Below are positions 25,334 to 34,010 of a stretch of 42,537 bases of DNA, in pieces. Position numbers and translations under genes: made by a program. Under the pieces are notes generated by a model. The model saw only the letters and a program-made list of their open reading frames with translations. It did no database searches and had not been told where the DNA came from. This DNA comes from Lachnospiraceae bacterium UBA3641 (GTDB lineage: Bacteria > Bacillota > Clostridia > Lachnospirales > Lachnospiraceae): positions 1 through 42,537 of the forward strand of contig DFKQ01000013.1 in assembly GCA_002373875.1 (NCBI GenBank), in the 5' to 3' direction. Numbering within the stretch: position 1 is the stretch's first letter; each line of letters starts with the position of its first letter.

Positions 25334-25362
25334 ATTTTACCATGAGGTAATTTTAAGGTCAA
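25334..25362 (-). promoter_or_regulatory. sigma-A promoter of murG
   Basis: On the minus strand TTGACC (25357-25362) and TAAAAT (25334-25339) are separated by 17 nt. The leader is about 28 nt, with AAAGG about 13 nt before the ATG. The spacer end and -10 (ATGGTAAAAT) are the same as in the promoter at 1792-1820. Confidence 0.75.
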
Positions 25363-25392
25363 AGATTAGCCGGAAGAACCGTCCCCGTGGCA

Positions 25393-25427
25393 TAAAAAAG
25401 AGGGACGGATCAGTGATCCATCCCTCT
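25393..25427 (-). terminator. Rho-independent terminator of the rubrerythrin gene
   Basis: On the minus strand a 13-bp stem (25415-25427 with 25399-25411, one G-U pair) with an ACT loop is followed by TTTTTTA. It starts about 15 nt after the stop codon. Confidence 0.88.
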
Positions 25428-25442
25428 GAAAGACAACATTTC

Positions 25443-26027
25443 CTAGTTAAAGTAGCGGTCAAGCAGGCCCTTTAATGCCTTGCCGTGCCTTGCCTCATCC
25501 CTTGCCATCTCATGAACCGTGTCATGGATGGCATCAAGACCATTCTTCTTGGCACAGGCCGCAAGATCGAACTTGCCCTGAGTTGCCCCGAATTCACATT
25601 CATATCTCCACTTAAGGTTTTCCTTGGTTGATGCCTTCATATTCGGTTCAAGCTCCGTTCCCAGAAGCTCTGCAAATTTAGCGGCATGCTCGGCCTCTTC
25701 GAAAGCAGCCTTTTCCCAATACAGACCGATTTCGGGATAACCCTCACGATAGGCGATCCTTGCCATGCACAGATACATACCTACCTCGGAGCATTCTCCC
25801 GTGAAGTTGGACTTCAACTGGTCAAGGATGTATTTTTTGGTTTCGTCATCCAGATTGGGATTGTCTTTAACGGTCTTGTCATAGATTCCGTACTCATGCT
25901 CGGCAGCAAGCTTCATTTCGCCCTCAACGGCCTTGAACTTATCGGGACCAACTCCGCATACCGGACATTTTTCGGGGGGATTGTCTCCCTCATGCACATA
26001 ACCGCATACCTGACATACATATTTCAT
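25443..26027 (-). CDS. Rubrerythrin with N-terminal rubredoxin domain
   Basis: A 194-aa cytoplasmic non-haem iron protein that reduces hydrogen peroxide in anaerobes. The rubredoxin-like Fe(SCys)4 site is N-terminal (CQVCG at 5-9, CPVCG at 21-25), the reverse of classical rubrerythrin order. A four-helix diiron domain follows, with Glu/His ligands in TGECSEVGMY, AAFEEAEHAAKF and EMARDEARHGKAL. SD AAAGGAG lies 7 nt upstream of the ATG. It is monocistronic, with its own terminator. This order is the 'reverse rubrerythrin' type of Clostridia. Confidence 0.95.
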   Translation of the reverse strand: MKYVCQVCGYVHEGDNPPEKCPVCGVGPDKFKAVEGEMKLAAEHEYGIYDKTVKDNPNLDDETKKYILDQLKSNFTGECSEVGMYLCMARIAYREGYPEIGLYWEKAAFEEAEHAAKFAELLGTELEPNMKASTKENLKWRYECEFGATQGKFDLAACAKKNGLDAIHDTVHEMARDEARHGKALKGLLDRYFN

Positions 26028-26097
26028 AAAGAATCTCCTTTCGTTGAAAATTACAATAAACAGATAACAATAAATAATTAATTACATGTATGCCATT

Positions 26098-26127
26098 ATA
26101 ATAAACAATAAATTGCCGTTAGTTCAA
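26098..26127 (-). promoter_or_regulatory. Candidate promoter of rubrerythrin
   Basis: On the minus strand TTGAAC (26122-26127) and TATTAT (26098-26103) are 18 nt apart. The surrounding AT-rich sequence has an ATTATAA half-site like those bound by PerR, but the full PerR spacing is not met. Confidence 0.4.
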
Positions 26128-26186
26128 ACTAATTTTCTGAATAGTTGTCAATAAGTATAAAAAGTGATATGAATCAGAGGTATTTG

Positions 26187-26195
26187 TGTTATACT
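26187..26195 (+). promoter_or_regulatory. Extended -10 promoter giving a probable leaderless mRNA
   Basis: TGTTATACT (TGN plus TATACT at 26190-26195) ends only 6 nt before the ATG at 26202. The expected transcription start, 6-8 nt after the -10 box, falls on the start codon itself. No clear -35 is present. Confidence 0.6.
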
Positions 26196-26201
26196 TATTA
26201 A

Positions 26202-27146
26202 ATGGGTTATCTGGTGGTATTTATCATACTGATCGTGACGGGAACGATCGCGGGAATAATATATAAACAGCTTATATGGCCGTTAATGAAGGCCGGGGAT
26301 ATCATAAAGCATATGGCTGAAGGTGATCTGGACCATGAATTCGGTGAAGGGTCAGGGGGGATGATCAACGGGATGATCGAAAACCTTGAGACGATCCGGG
26401 AGCAGATAAAGGATATCCATGAGGATAAGCGGAAAAGCGAAGAGGAAACAAGGGAAGTCATCAGTAATATATCCCATGATCTGAGAACTCCCATAACCTC
26501 CATAAAAGGATATGTTGAAGGAATCATGGATGGCGTGGCGGATACGCCGGAGAAGATGGACAGGTATATTAAGACCATCTACAACAAGGCAAACGACATG
26601 GACCGCCTGATCAATGAGCTTACCCTGTATTCACGTCTTGATACAAACAGTGTTCCTTACAATTTCCACATGCTGGGTGTATGTGAATATTTCAATGACG
26701 GAGCGCTTGATATAGGATTAGAGCTTGAAGCCAAGGGGATTAAGCTTGAGTATAGGAATTCCGTTTCCGAAGACGTTGTTATAGTAGCGGATCCCGAGCA
26801 GCTTAGGAGGGTCATAAACAATATCATAACCAACTCGATAAAATATATGGGACGTGAAGACGGAACCATATCCATCACGATCCTTGACATAGGGGATTCG
26901 ATCAAGGTTGAGATAGCGGATAACGGAAAAGGAATTGCAAAAAGGGATCTGCCATATATATTTGACCGGTTCTACAGAAGTGATGTTTCACGTAATTCGT
27001 CTAAAATGGGGAGTGGTATCGGCCTTTCGATAGTCAGGAAGATAATAGAGGATCATGGCGGATATATCTGGGCTGCCAGTACTGAAGGACAGGGGGTTGC
27101 GATCAATTTCACGCTGCATAAATATGAGAATAAGGAGTTAAAATGA
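26202..27146 (+). CDS. Short membrane sensor histidine kinase
   Basis: A 314-aa kinase with a single N-terminal membrane helix (3-19), HAMP (about 22-75), HisKA with SHDLRTP (H92) and HATPase_c with NIITNSIKYM (N-box), DNGKGI and GSGIGLSIV. There is no extracytoplasmic sensor domain, so the input must be membrane-, HAMP- or partner-derived. An in-frame TAA (26199-26201) directly precedes the ATG, excluding an upstream start, and no Shine-Dalgarno lies within 15 nt; the transcript is probably leaderless. It overlaps its response regulator by 4 bp. Confidence 0.9.
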   Translation: MGYLVVFIILIVTGTIAGIIYKQLIWPLMKAGDIIKHMAEGDLDHEFGEGSGGMINGMIENLETIREQIKDIHEDKRKSEEETREVISNISHDLRTPITSIKGYVEGIMDGVADTPEKMDRYIKTIYNKANDMDRLINELTLYSRLDTNSVPYNFHMLGVCEYFNDGALDIGLELEAKGIKLEYRNSVSEDVVIVADPEQLRRVINNIITNSIKYMGREDGTISITILDIGDSIKVEIADNGKGIAKRDLPYIFDRFYRSDVSRNSSKMGSGIGLSIVRKIIEDHGGYIWAASTEGQGVAINFTLHKYENKELK

Positions 27147-27832
27147 ACAGGATATTGATAATTGAGGATGAAGAGGCAATAGCGGAGCTTGAGAAGGATT
27201 ATCTTGAGATGTCGGGATTTGAGACAACGATAGAAACGGACGGCAGCAAGGGCCTTGAGAGGGCCCTGAATGAGGATTACGCACTGGTTATCCTTGACCT
27301 TATGCTTCCCGGACTTGACGGGTTTTCGGTGTGTAAGGAATTAAGGGAGAAGAAGAATACACCTATAATAATGGTATCCGCAAAGAAGGATGATATTGAT
27401 AAGATAAGAGGGCTGGGACTCGGAGCCGATGACTATATGACCAAGCCCTTTTCACCTTCGGAAATGGTTGCAAGGGTCAACGCACACCTTGCAAGATATG
27501 AGAGGCTTGTGGGAGCAGGGGCCAGTGCAAATGAGATAATAGAGATACGGGGCCTTAAGATAGATAAAACAGCCAGACGCGTTTATATAGACGGTGAAGA
27601 AAAGACCTTTACGACCAAGGAGTTCGACCTTCTGACCTTTTTGGCCCAGAATCCGAACCATGTTTACACGAAGGAGGAGCTGTTCAGAAATATTTGGGAC
27701 ATGGAATCGGTAGGCGGTATTGCCACAGTCACTGTTCATATCAAGAAGATCAGGGAGAAGCTGGAGAAGGATACAGGCAATCCCCAATATATAGAAACCA
27801 TATGGGGAGTGGGATATCGTTTTAAGATATGA
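27143..27832 (+). CDS. OmpR/PhoB-family response regulator
   Basis: A 229-aa partner of the upstream kinase, coupled by ATGA. The receiver has E8/D9, phosphoacceptor D52 (VILDLMLPGLDG) and K102 (MTKPFSP). The winged-helix DNA-binding domain spans about 130-229 (TTKEFDLLTFLAQNP, VTVHIKKIREKLE, TIWGVGYRF). It probably regulates transcription of nearby or distant envelope genes. The channel gene follows after 16 nt. Confidence 0.95.
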   Translation: MNRILIIEDEEAIAELEKDYLEMSGFETTIETDGSKGLERALNEDYALVILDLMLPGLDGFSVCKELREKKNTPIIMVSAKKDDIDKIRGLGLGADDYMTKPFSPSEMVARVNAHLARYERLVGAGASANEIIEIRGLKIDKTARRVYIDGEEKTFTTKEFDLLTFLAQNPNHVYTKEELFRNIWDMESVGGIATVTVHIKKIREKLEKDTGNPQYIETIWGVGYRFKI

Positions 27833-27848
27833 TCCTCCGGAGAACTCA

Positions 27849-28841
27849 ATGAAGATTAAGCATAAGGCCATGAAGGATTTAAGACATCGTATTTTTAATA
27901 TAATAGAAATAGGAAATAAGAATGATATACCCAGTTCGCTGTTTGATAAAACTATAGTAGCGGTCATTCTTGCGAACCTGCTTGTGACTCTTTTGCAGAC
28001 CTTCGATCAGATGTCTCCCTATATGGGTATTCTTAATGCTGTAGAGCTTATTACCATAATACTGTTCACTATAGAATATATCCTGAGGGTATGGACAGCC
28101 GATTACCTGTATCCCGACGAGAAAAATACACTCAGATCAAGATTTAAGTTTATCGTTTCGATATACGGGCTTATAGACCTTTTCACAATAATCCCGTATT
28201 TTCTTCCCTTTATCTTCCCGGAAGGAGCAGTAGCCTTCAGAATATTCAGGGTAATAAGGATTTTCAGGCTTTTTAAGATAAATGCCCAGTATGATGCCTT
28301 TAATGTTATAGCAAGCGTGCTTAAGGAGAAGAAAAATCAGCTGATATCGTCCATGTGTATGATCCTTATCCTGATGCTGGCATCATCCCTGTGCATGTAT
28401 TCTCTTGAACATGAGGTACAGCCGGACCAGTTTAAGAATGCCTTTTCGGGAATATGGTGGTCGGTATCGACGCTTCTGACCGTCGGATACGGTGATATCT
28501 ATCCTGTCACAGTTGCCGGTAAGATAATGGCCATAATCATATCCTTTCTCGGTGTGGGAATGGTCGCGATCCCGACAGGTATCATCTCGGCAGGGTTTGT
28601 GGAGCAATATACCGAGCTTAAGGTTATGGGTGGACCCGTTGACGGTAAGGGATTTGAGTACATTACTTCAAGGATTGACGATAAGTGCGGTCTTGCGGGT
28701 AAGGAGCTGCGGCAGCTTACCCTGATGCCCGATATGGTCCCGATCATGGTCATAAGAGGTGACCGGAAGCTGGCAGCTAAGGATGAGCTGCGGATCGAGA
28801 GGGATGATATTCTGGTAATAGGCGTCAGCACGCTTAATTAG
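27849..28841 (+). CDS. Voltage-gated-type potassium channel with C-terminal TrkA_C-like domain
   Basis: A 330-aa six-helix channel. The S4-like helix has regularly spaced arginines (RIFRVIRIFRLFKI, 131-144). The pore loop carries the K+ selectivity filter TVGYGD (211-216). The C-terminus (about 255-330: ITSRIDDKCGLAGKELRQLT ... DILVIG) resembles the TrkA_C/RCK_C ligand-binding module. It lies 16 nt behind the two-component pair with SD GGAG, so it is likely in the same operon. It overlaps the convergent small gene by 8 bp. Confidence 0.9.
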   Translation: MKIKHKAMKDLRHRIFNIIEIGNKNDIPSSLFDKTIVAVILANLLVTLLQTFDQMSPYMGILNAVELITIILFTIEYILRVWTADYLYPDEKNTLRSRFKFIVSIYGLIDLFTIIPYFLPFIFPEGAVAFRIFRVIRIFRLFKINAQYDAFNVIASVLKEKKNQLISSMCMILILMLASSLCMYSLEHEVQPDQFKNAFSGIWWSVSTLLTVGYGDIYPVTVAGKIMAIIISFLGVGMVAIPTGIISAGFVEQYTELKVMGGPVDGKGFEYITSRIDDKCGLAGKELRQLTLMPDMVPIMVIRGDRKLAAKDELRIERDDILVIGVSTLN

Positions 28842-29040
28842 GACTGTGAGGCCCACGGGATCTTTCGTATTTCTCTATGACCTCACATATCCTTTCAACG
28901 GTTAGGGAGTCAGAACCCAGATAATCCTTGATCCGCTGAGGTGTAAAGCCGCTGTTGTGAAGATGCCTTATGGAATCGCCGTAGGAAACATCAAAGGCAA
29001 AATCAGACAGGGCATTTCTGAAATAAGAATCATCAGTCAT
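28834..29040 (-). CDS. Small conserved-looking protein, function unknown
   Basis: A 68-aa soluble protein (MTDDSYFRNALSDFAFDV, ending RSRGPHSPN). ATG 29040 is chosen because AAAGGA sits 9 nt upstream and a good promoter lies further back. Longer readings would begin inside the -35 box. The middle segment (GFTPQRIKDYLGSDSLTVER) has a helix-turn-helix-like alternation, but I do not recognise a family. It converges with the channel gene, overlapping by 8 bp, and is divergent from the hybrid kinase. Confidence 0.7.
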   Translation of the reverse strand: MTDDSYFRNALSDFAFDVSYGDSIRHLHNSGFTPQRIKDYLGSDSLTVERICEVIEKYERSRGPHSPN

Positions 29041-29083
29041 GGAAGGTGTCCTTTCACAGATCATTGGTTTAACAGATGCATAT

Positions 29084-29112
29084 AGTATAATAACAGAAAG
29101 GAAATGTATCAA
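29084..29112 (-). promoter_or_regulatory. sigma-A promoter of the 68-aa protein gene
   Basis: On the minus strand TTGATA (29107-29112) and TATACT (29084-29089) are separated by exactly 17 nt. This strong match supports the short gene being real and fixes its start at 29040. Confidence 0.72.
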
Positions 29113-29145
29113 GACGGTATTTGAAACAGCGAAGAGGGCTTAGGT

Positions 29146-30954
29146 TTGGAGAAGATAAAGAAGATAACAAAATACCTGACCAGGGAAGAATTATCGATGC
29201 AGCACAGGCTCATCAACATCATACTGTCGATAGGCGCGATGGCACTGGTTGTATGTCTTATTTTTGATTTTTTTCTCGGAACAGGTGCAAGGACCTTCTG
29301 GATAATGGGTCTTTTGATAATTTCTTTTTTAGTGTCGCTTTTTGTAGCCAATGTTTTGAAGAAACCGAACCTGGCGGGTATTATTCTTGCGGCTGTGGCC
29401 AATTATCTGCTGATGCCGCTTCTGTTTTTCGCGGAAGGGGGTAAGGAGTCGGGAATGCCGCTGTGGCTGACGCTTGCATCCCTGTTTACATTCCTCATAG
29501 TTGAGGGCTGGCCCTGCTATGTCTTCTATGTGCTGAATGTGTTAATGGCCGGCTGCCTGCTCTACAGTGATTTCACTCATCCTGAGATGGTACAGAGGAT
29601 GGCCAGCCGGAGGGCTGAATATGAGGATTATCTGTACGGAATAGCTTTTGTGGTACTTGTTTTTGGTATTATCTTTAAATTCCAGGGACGTTTGTATGAG
29701 GGCAAGAAGAAAGAGCTTGAAGAGAAGGAGCAGGAGCTCATAAAGATGAATCTTGATCTCGAGAAGGCAAACGAAGCAAAGAGTGTATTCCTTGCGAGGA
29801 TGTCTCATGAGATACGTACTCCCATAAACGGGGTCATAGGTATGAATGAAATGATCTTAAGGGAGAGCGGCGAAAGAAATATCCTTAATTATGCATCCAG
29901 TATCGAAGTGGCATCAAATACCCTCCTGTCCCTTGTAAACGACATACTTGATTTTTCCAAGATAGAATCAGGACTGATGAAGATAATACCGGATGAATAT
30001 GATGTGTTTTCTTTTATACGATCATGCTATACTATGCTTGATATGCGTTCGAAGGGCAAGGGGTTAAAGCTTAAGCTTGATTATAATGAAAAGCTTCCCG
30101 AGAAGCTTTTCGGTGATGAAATAAGGATCAGACAGATCGCAACAAACCTGCTTACAAACGCAGTCAAATATACGGACAGCGGAACCATAACCTTTGAGAT
30201 CGATTATATAAAAAAGGAAGAACCAAGGATTGACCTCATACTTCGGGTGACGGATACGGGGCGCGGTATTTCGGAAGAAGGCATTGAAGGGATATTTGAG
30301 TCCTTCAGAAGGGCAGATGAGAGACAGAACAGAAATATTGAAGGAACGGGGTTGGGTCTGGCCATTACCAAGCAGCTGGTTGATCTGATGGAAGGATCAA
30401 TAAGCGTTAAATCACAGCAGGGAAGAGGATCCGAATTTACGGTTGTGATCCCGCAGACACAGGCTTCTTCCAAACCCATGGGGGATTTCTGGGCGAAGTT
30501 CTCGACAACAACGGGAACGGGAGAGAATTACGAGGAGAGCTTTACCGCAAAAGAGGCAAGCATTCTGGTTGTTGATGATGTCCCGGTTAACCTGCAGATC
30601 ATAAAGCTGCTCCTTAAAAAGACGAAGGTGGGAGTGGATATGGCAACAAGTGGGGAAGAATGCCTTGAGAAATACAAAGAGAAGCATTACGACCTGATCT
30701 TTATTGATCATATGATGCCCAAGATGGATGGGATAGAGACTTTTGTGGAGCTTCAGAAAACCGACAGATACAAAGAAGAAAAGACTCCGATCATCATACT
30801 CACTGCAAACGCCATACAGGGTGCTGACAAGGAGTATATGGCGGTAGGATTTTCCGATTATATGACAAAGCCCGTACAGGTACAGGAGCTTGAAAAGATG
30901 CTTATAAAATATCTGCCTGAAGAAAAGGTGACACTAAAGGAGGAAGCCAGATGA
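29146..30954 (+). CDS. Hybrid sensor histidine kinase/response regulator
   Basis: A 602-aa membrane protein. Six hydrophobic segments lie in residues 20-180 (near 22-41, 51-69, 76-94, 106-121, 122-141 and 163-180). A short coiled coil follows (185-215), then HisKA with ARMSHEIRTP (H221), HATPase_c (NLLTNAVKYT, DTGRGI, GTGLGLAIT) and a C-terminal receiver with DD477-478, phosphoacceptor D521 and K567 region (MTKPVQ). There is no Hpt domain and no output domain. The start is TTG, with AGAGGG 9-10 nt upstream; the next ATG would cut the first membrane segment. It overlaps the zinc-ribbon gene by 4 bp. Confidence 0.9.
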   Translation: MEKIKKITKYLTREELSMQHRLINIILSIGAMALVVCLIFDFFLGTGARTFWIMGLLIISFLVSLFVANVLKKPNLAGIILAAVANYLLMPLLFFAEGGKESGMPLWLTLASLFTFLIVEGWPCYVFYVLNVLMAGCLLYSDFTHPEMVQRMASRRAEYEDYLYGIAFVVLVFGIIFKFQGRLYEGKKKELEEKEQELIKMNLDLEKANEAKSVFLARMSHEIRTPINGVIGMNEMILRESGERNILNYASSIEVASNTLLSLVNDILDFSKIESGLMKIIPDEYDVFSFIRSCYTMLDMRSKGKGLKLKLDYNEKLPEKLFGDEIRIRQIATNLLTNAVKYTDSGTITFEIDYIKKEEPRIDLILRVTDTGRGISEEGIEGIFESFRRADERQNRNIEGTGLGLAITKQLVDLMEGSISVKSQQGRGSEFTVVIPQTQASSKPMGDFWAKFSTTTGTGENYEESFTAKEASILVVDDVPVNLQIIKLLLKKTKVGVDMATSGEECLEKYKEKHYDLIFIDHMMPKMDGIETFVELQKTDRYKEEKTPIIILTANAIQGADKEYMAVGFSDYMTKPVQVQELEKMLIKYLPEEKVTLKEEAR

Positions 30955-32423
30955 TAGTATGCCCGAGTTGCGGGGCCAATCTGAAATTTGATCCGAAGAG
31001 TCAGAAGATGCTGTGTGATTTTTGCGGATCCTCGTTTGACCCTAAAGAATTCGACGTAAAAGAGGATGTGGAGGAGCAGGTTGTACAGGAGGATAATCCC
31101 GAAACTCCTGATTTTGATACCATTGATGTAACGATATATACATGTCCCCAGTGCGGCGGTGAGCTTATGAGCGTGGACGAAAACACGGCGGCTGCTTTCT
31201 GTTCGTTCTGCGGAGCCTCGACTATCCTGAGTACAAGGCTGGCCAAGGGGAAAAAGCCTGAATATATCATACCCTTCGCAAAGACCAAGGAAGATTGCAA
31301 GAAGGCTTATCTTGGTGTGGTAAAGAAAGCTCTTTTTCTTCCGAAGGAATACAGGAGTGATGGTTGTATAGACAGCTTCCGCGGTATTTATATGCCGTAT
31401 TGGACATATAATGTAAAGCAGAAGGGACAGACAAAGCTAAGGGGCGAAACCTCACACAGACGGGGTGACTATATCATAACAGACATTTATACCCTGGCTG
31501 GAAAGATAGATGCGGAATATGACGGATTGTCTTTTGATGCGTCCGCTTCGTTTGATGATTCAATGTCCGAGGCGCTGGCGCCCTATGATATTAAACAGAT
31601 GGTACCCTTTGAAGCCTCGTATATGAGCGGATATTATGCCGACCTTGCCGATGTCGATGCCGATACATACAAATATCAGGCAGAAAAATACGCCTTTAAT
31701 GCCTCCTTAAAAAGGATCAAGAATGAAACCCGGGAGTTCAAAAAGTATACCATAACAACAAGCAAAGAGGCACCCAAAGCATCAAAAATGGCGGATTCCG
31801 CTGTTCCTACAAGCGCCGACAACGGGCATTCAGCAATGTTTCCGGTATGGTTCTTATCCTACAGGAACGGTGACAGGGTGGCCTATGCGGCAGTAAACGG
31901 ACAGACAGGCAAGGTTGTGGCAGATCTTCCCATTGATGTAAAGAAATATCTGCTTTCATCCGGCATTTTTGCACTTGTGATCTTTGCCATACTTAACATG
32001 TTTCTGGTACTTACGCCCATCACGGCACTTGTTATGTCGAGTATTCTTACGCTTATTGTCTTTGTTATCAATTATTTTCAAAGGGTTGATATAAGGATGA
32101 CCGTAACGGGTGAAGGAGATAAGGGAAAGGAATTTCTTAAAGAAAACGGCAAGGGGAAAAAGAAGAAAGCGGAAAAAGTAGAAGAGGCCGAAACAGGCGT
32201 TTTTGAGACGGTCACCACCCTGCTTGGTTTGGGATCGGTTGCAATAGCGGTACTGTTAGTGGTTTTCTTTCAGCCCGTAAGCGATATACCCTATTATGTG
32301 ATGTGTATTGTCGAAGCGGTTTTCTTCGTGCTGAGCTTTAAGCATACCCTTGGCAATTACAATATAATGGCGACCAGAAGGCTTCCCCAGTTTGACAGGA
32401 AGGGAGGTGATGACCGTGCATAG
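30951..32423 (+). CDS. Zinc-ribbon membrane protein
   Basis: A 490-aa protein with two N-terminal zinc ribbons (C4xxC7...C22xxC25 and CPQC...CSFC at about 65-89), a middle soluble domain (about 100-320) with repeated aromatic/basic motifs, and four C-terminal membrane helices in two pairs (about 338-378 and 425-465). Such TFIIB-type zinc-ribbon membrane proteins are widespread in Lachnospiraceae without a known role. It is coupled to the hybrid kinase by ATGA and overlaps the TPM gene by 8 bp, suggesting the three work together at the membrane. Confidence 0.8.
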   Translation: MIVCPSCGANLKFDPKSQKMLCDFCGSSFDPKEFDVKEDVEEQVVQEDNPETPDFDTIDVTIYTCPQCGGELMSVDENTAAAFCSFCGASTILSTRLAKGKKPEYIIPFAKTKEDCKKAYLGVVKKALFLPKEYRSDGCIDSFRGIYMPYWTYNVKQKGQTKLRGETSHRRGDYIITDIYTLAGKIDAEYDGLSFDASASFDDSMSEALAPYDIKQMVPFEASYMSGYYADLADVDADTYKYQAEKYAFNASLKRIKNETREFKKYTITTSKEAPKASKMADSAVPTSADNGHSAMFPVWFLSYRNGDRVAYAAVNGQTGKVVADLPIDVKKYLLSSGIFALVIFAILNMFLVLTPITALVMSSILTLIVFVINYFQRVDIRMTVTGEGDKGKEFLKENGKGKKKKAEKVEEAETGVFETVTTLLGLGSVAIAVLLVVFFQPVSDIPYYVMCIVEAVFFVLSFKHTLGNYNIMATRRLPQFDRKGGDDRA

Positions 32424-33249
32424 TAAGAAAAAGGATCTTATCAAGAGAATTCTGGTATGTATGGCCATCGCGGCACTTATCATATTAATGCCATGTGCCG
32501 GCCCGGCTTATGCATCGCAGTCTTCATCATATGTTGTTGAATATGAAGAGGATGACTACATACTTGTGAGAAATGAAGAAACCGGATATGAGATACTGGT
32601 GGATGATGAGGCAGGGCTTCTTACTTATGATGAGCAAAAGCAGCTGATCGAGGTAATGAAAGAGTGTACCGATTACGGTTTCATCTTTTTCGTGTCGACC
32701 GATGAAGATAATTTTCCAAGTGTCGATGACTTTGCCCAGGATTATTACAGGTCGCGCGTCCCGGATGAAAACGGTGTAATGCTTCTTATAGATATGAATT
32801 TCAGAAAGATATGGATATATTCGGAGGGTGAGCTTCCGTATGTTGTGACAGGGTCCAAAGCCAATATAATTGCCGACAATATTTATACTTACGCTACGGA
32901 TGGCGATTATTATACGACGGCGAGAATAGGATTTGAGCAGATAGGTTCGGTCCTTTCGGGACGGAGAATTGCCCAGCCCATGAAATATATCTCCAATGTA
33001 TGCCTTGCCATACTGTTATCGTTGATAATCAATTACTTTTTTGCAAGGCTCGTATCGCAGAAGGTTAAGCCCAGCGATGCTCAGATAATGAATTCCATAA
33101 TAAGCCGTTTTGACTTTTCCGACCCGACGGCAAGACATACAAATACAACAAAGACCTATTCACCCAGAAGCTCTTCTTCGGGTTCGGGAGGCAGCTCCGG
33201 TGGCGGCGGTGGCGGAGGAGGCCACTCTTCGGGAGGCCACAGCTTTTGA
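32416..33249 (+). CDS. TPM-domain secreted/membrane protein
   Basis: A 277-aa protein. GTG 32416 is chosen because AGGGAGG (32401-32407) is 8 nt upstream; the ATG at 32410 is too close to it. A signal peptide (KRILVCMAIAALIILMPC, cleavage near AYA) precedes a TPM domain (about 55-175; LLTYDEQKQLIEVM, GVMLLIDMNFRKIWIY), a membrane helix (about 190-208) and a Ser/Gly-rich tail ending in glycines and histidines. TPM proteins have been linked to phosphatase-like or photosystem/membrane-protein quality functions. The Gly-rich tail is common in the family. The partner of the zinc-ribbon protein is inferred only from gene order. Confidence 0.85.
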   Translation: MHSKKKDLIKRILVCMAIAALIILMPCAGPAYASQSSSYVVEYEEDDYILVRNEETGYEILVDDEAGLLTYDEQKQLIEVMKECTDYGFIFFVSTDEDNFPSVDDFAQDYYRSRVPDENGVMLLIDMNFRKIWIYSEGELPYVVTGSKANIIADNIYTYATDGDYYTTARIGFEQIGSVLSGRRIAQPMKYISNVCLAILLSLIINYFFARLVSQKVKPSDAQIMNSIISRFDFSDPTARHTNTTKTYSPRSSSSGSGGSSGGGGGGGGHSSGGHSF

Positions 33250-33269
33250 TATTGATCATGAGGAAGGAT

Positions 33270-34010
33270 ATGAAAAAAAACTACAGATTTACAATATCCT
33301 ACGACGGGACCCGCTATCAGGGCTGGGAGCATCAGCCGTCTACAGATATGACAATACAGGGTAAGCTTGAGAAGGTGCTTGCCGGGATGACAGGCGGGGA
33401 AACGGAGCTTATAGGTGCCGGAAGGACGGATGCGGGGGTTCACGCAAGGGCCATGACGGCAAATGCCTTCCTGGATACGGAGTTAAGTGTCGATGAAATA
33501 AGGGATTACATGAACAGATACCTGCCCGACGATATATGTGTAAGAGAGGTAAAGGAGGCATCGGAGAGGTTTCATTCAAGATATAATGCCGTCGGAAAGA
33601 CCTACCGCTATACTTGCTTTACGGGTCCCGTTAAGCCGGTGTTTGACAGAAAGTATGTATATTATATAGAAGAAACACCTGATGTGGACGCTATGGTAGA
33701 GGCGGCCGAATACCTTAAGGGTGAGCATGACTATAAAAGCTTTTGTTCGAACCCGAGAATGAAGAAGTCCACCGTAAGGAAGGTGGACAGGATAGATATA
33801 GTCAGGAAGGGTTCCTATATCACCTTTACCTATCATGGGACAGGCTTCCTTCAGTACATGGTAAGGATACTTACGGGAACCCTGCTTGAGGTTGGCTTCG
33901 GCAAAAGGACACCTGAGAGCATGTCAGACCTGCTGCTTGCAAAAGACAGAAAGCAGGCCGGCCAAACCGCACCGGCCAGAGGACTTACTATGATAAAGGT
34001 TGACTATTGA
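33270..34010 (+). CDS. truA: tRNA pseudouridine(38-40) synthase TruA
   Basis: A 246-aa enzyme that isomerises uridines 38-40 in the anticodon stem-loop. The catalytic Asp is in GAGRTDAGVHA. HSRYNAVGKTYRY and GTGFLQYMVRILTGTLLEVG are typical. ATG 33270 is chosen because AGGAAGG lies immediately upstream; the ATG at 33258 has no ribosome binding site. The spacer TTGATCATGAGGAAGG resembles the terminal arm of the structured intercistronic element, but the rest of the element is missing. The 3' end overlaps the convergent esterase gene by 23 bp. Confidence 0.95.
   Translation: MKKNYRFTISYDGTRYQGWEHQPSTDMTIQGKLEKVLAGMTGGETELIGAGRTDAGVHARAMTANAFLDTELSVDEIRDYMNRYLPDDICVREVKEASERFHSRYNAVGKTYRYTCFTGPVKPVFDRKYVYYIEETPDVDAMVEAAEYLKGEHDYKSFCSNPRMKKSTVRKVDRIDIVRKGSYITFTYHGTGFLQYMVRILTGTLLEVGFGKRTPESMSDLLLAKDRKQAGQTAPARGLTMIKVDY

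Noticed and set aside
25300..25362. N-terminal extension of MurG from TTG 25362
   Set aside because: The TTG is part of the -35 box TTGACC of a good promoter; MurG proteins start at the MKRIILTGGG position.
26095..26115. PerR box upstream of rubrerythrin
   Set aside because: The minus strand has TTATTGT and ATTATAA separated by two bases rather than one, and the first half matches poorly; only a half-site is convincing.
29041..29112. Longer version of the 68-aa protein starting at TTG 29112
   Set aside because: The TTG is the first three bases of the TTGATA -35 box; the added residues are hydrophobic and unsupported by an RBS.
33250..33270. Copy of the intercistronic element before truA
   Set aside because: TTGATCATGAGGAAGG matches only the terminal arm; there is no complementary strand or hairpin.
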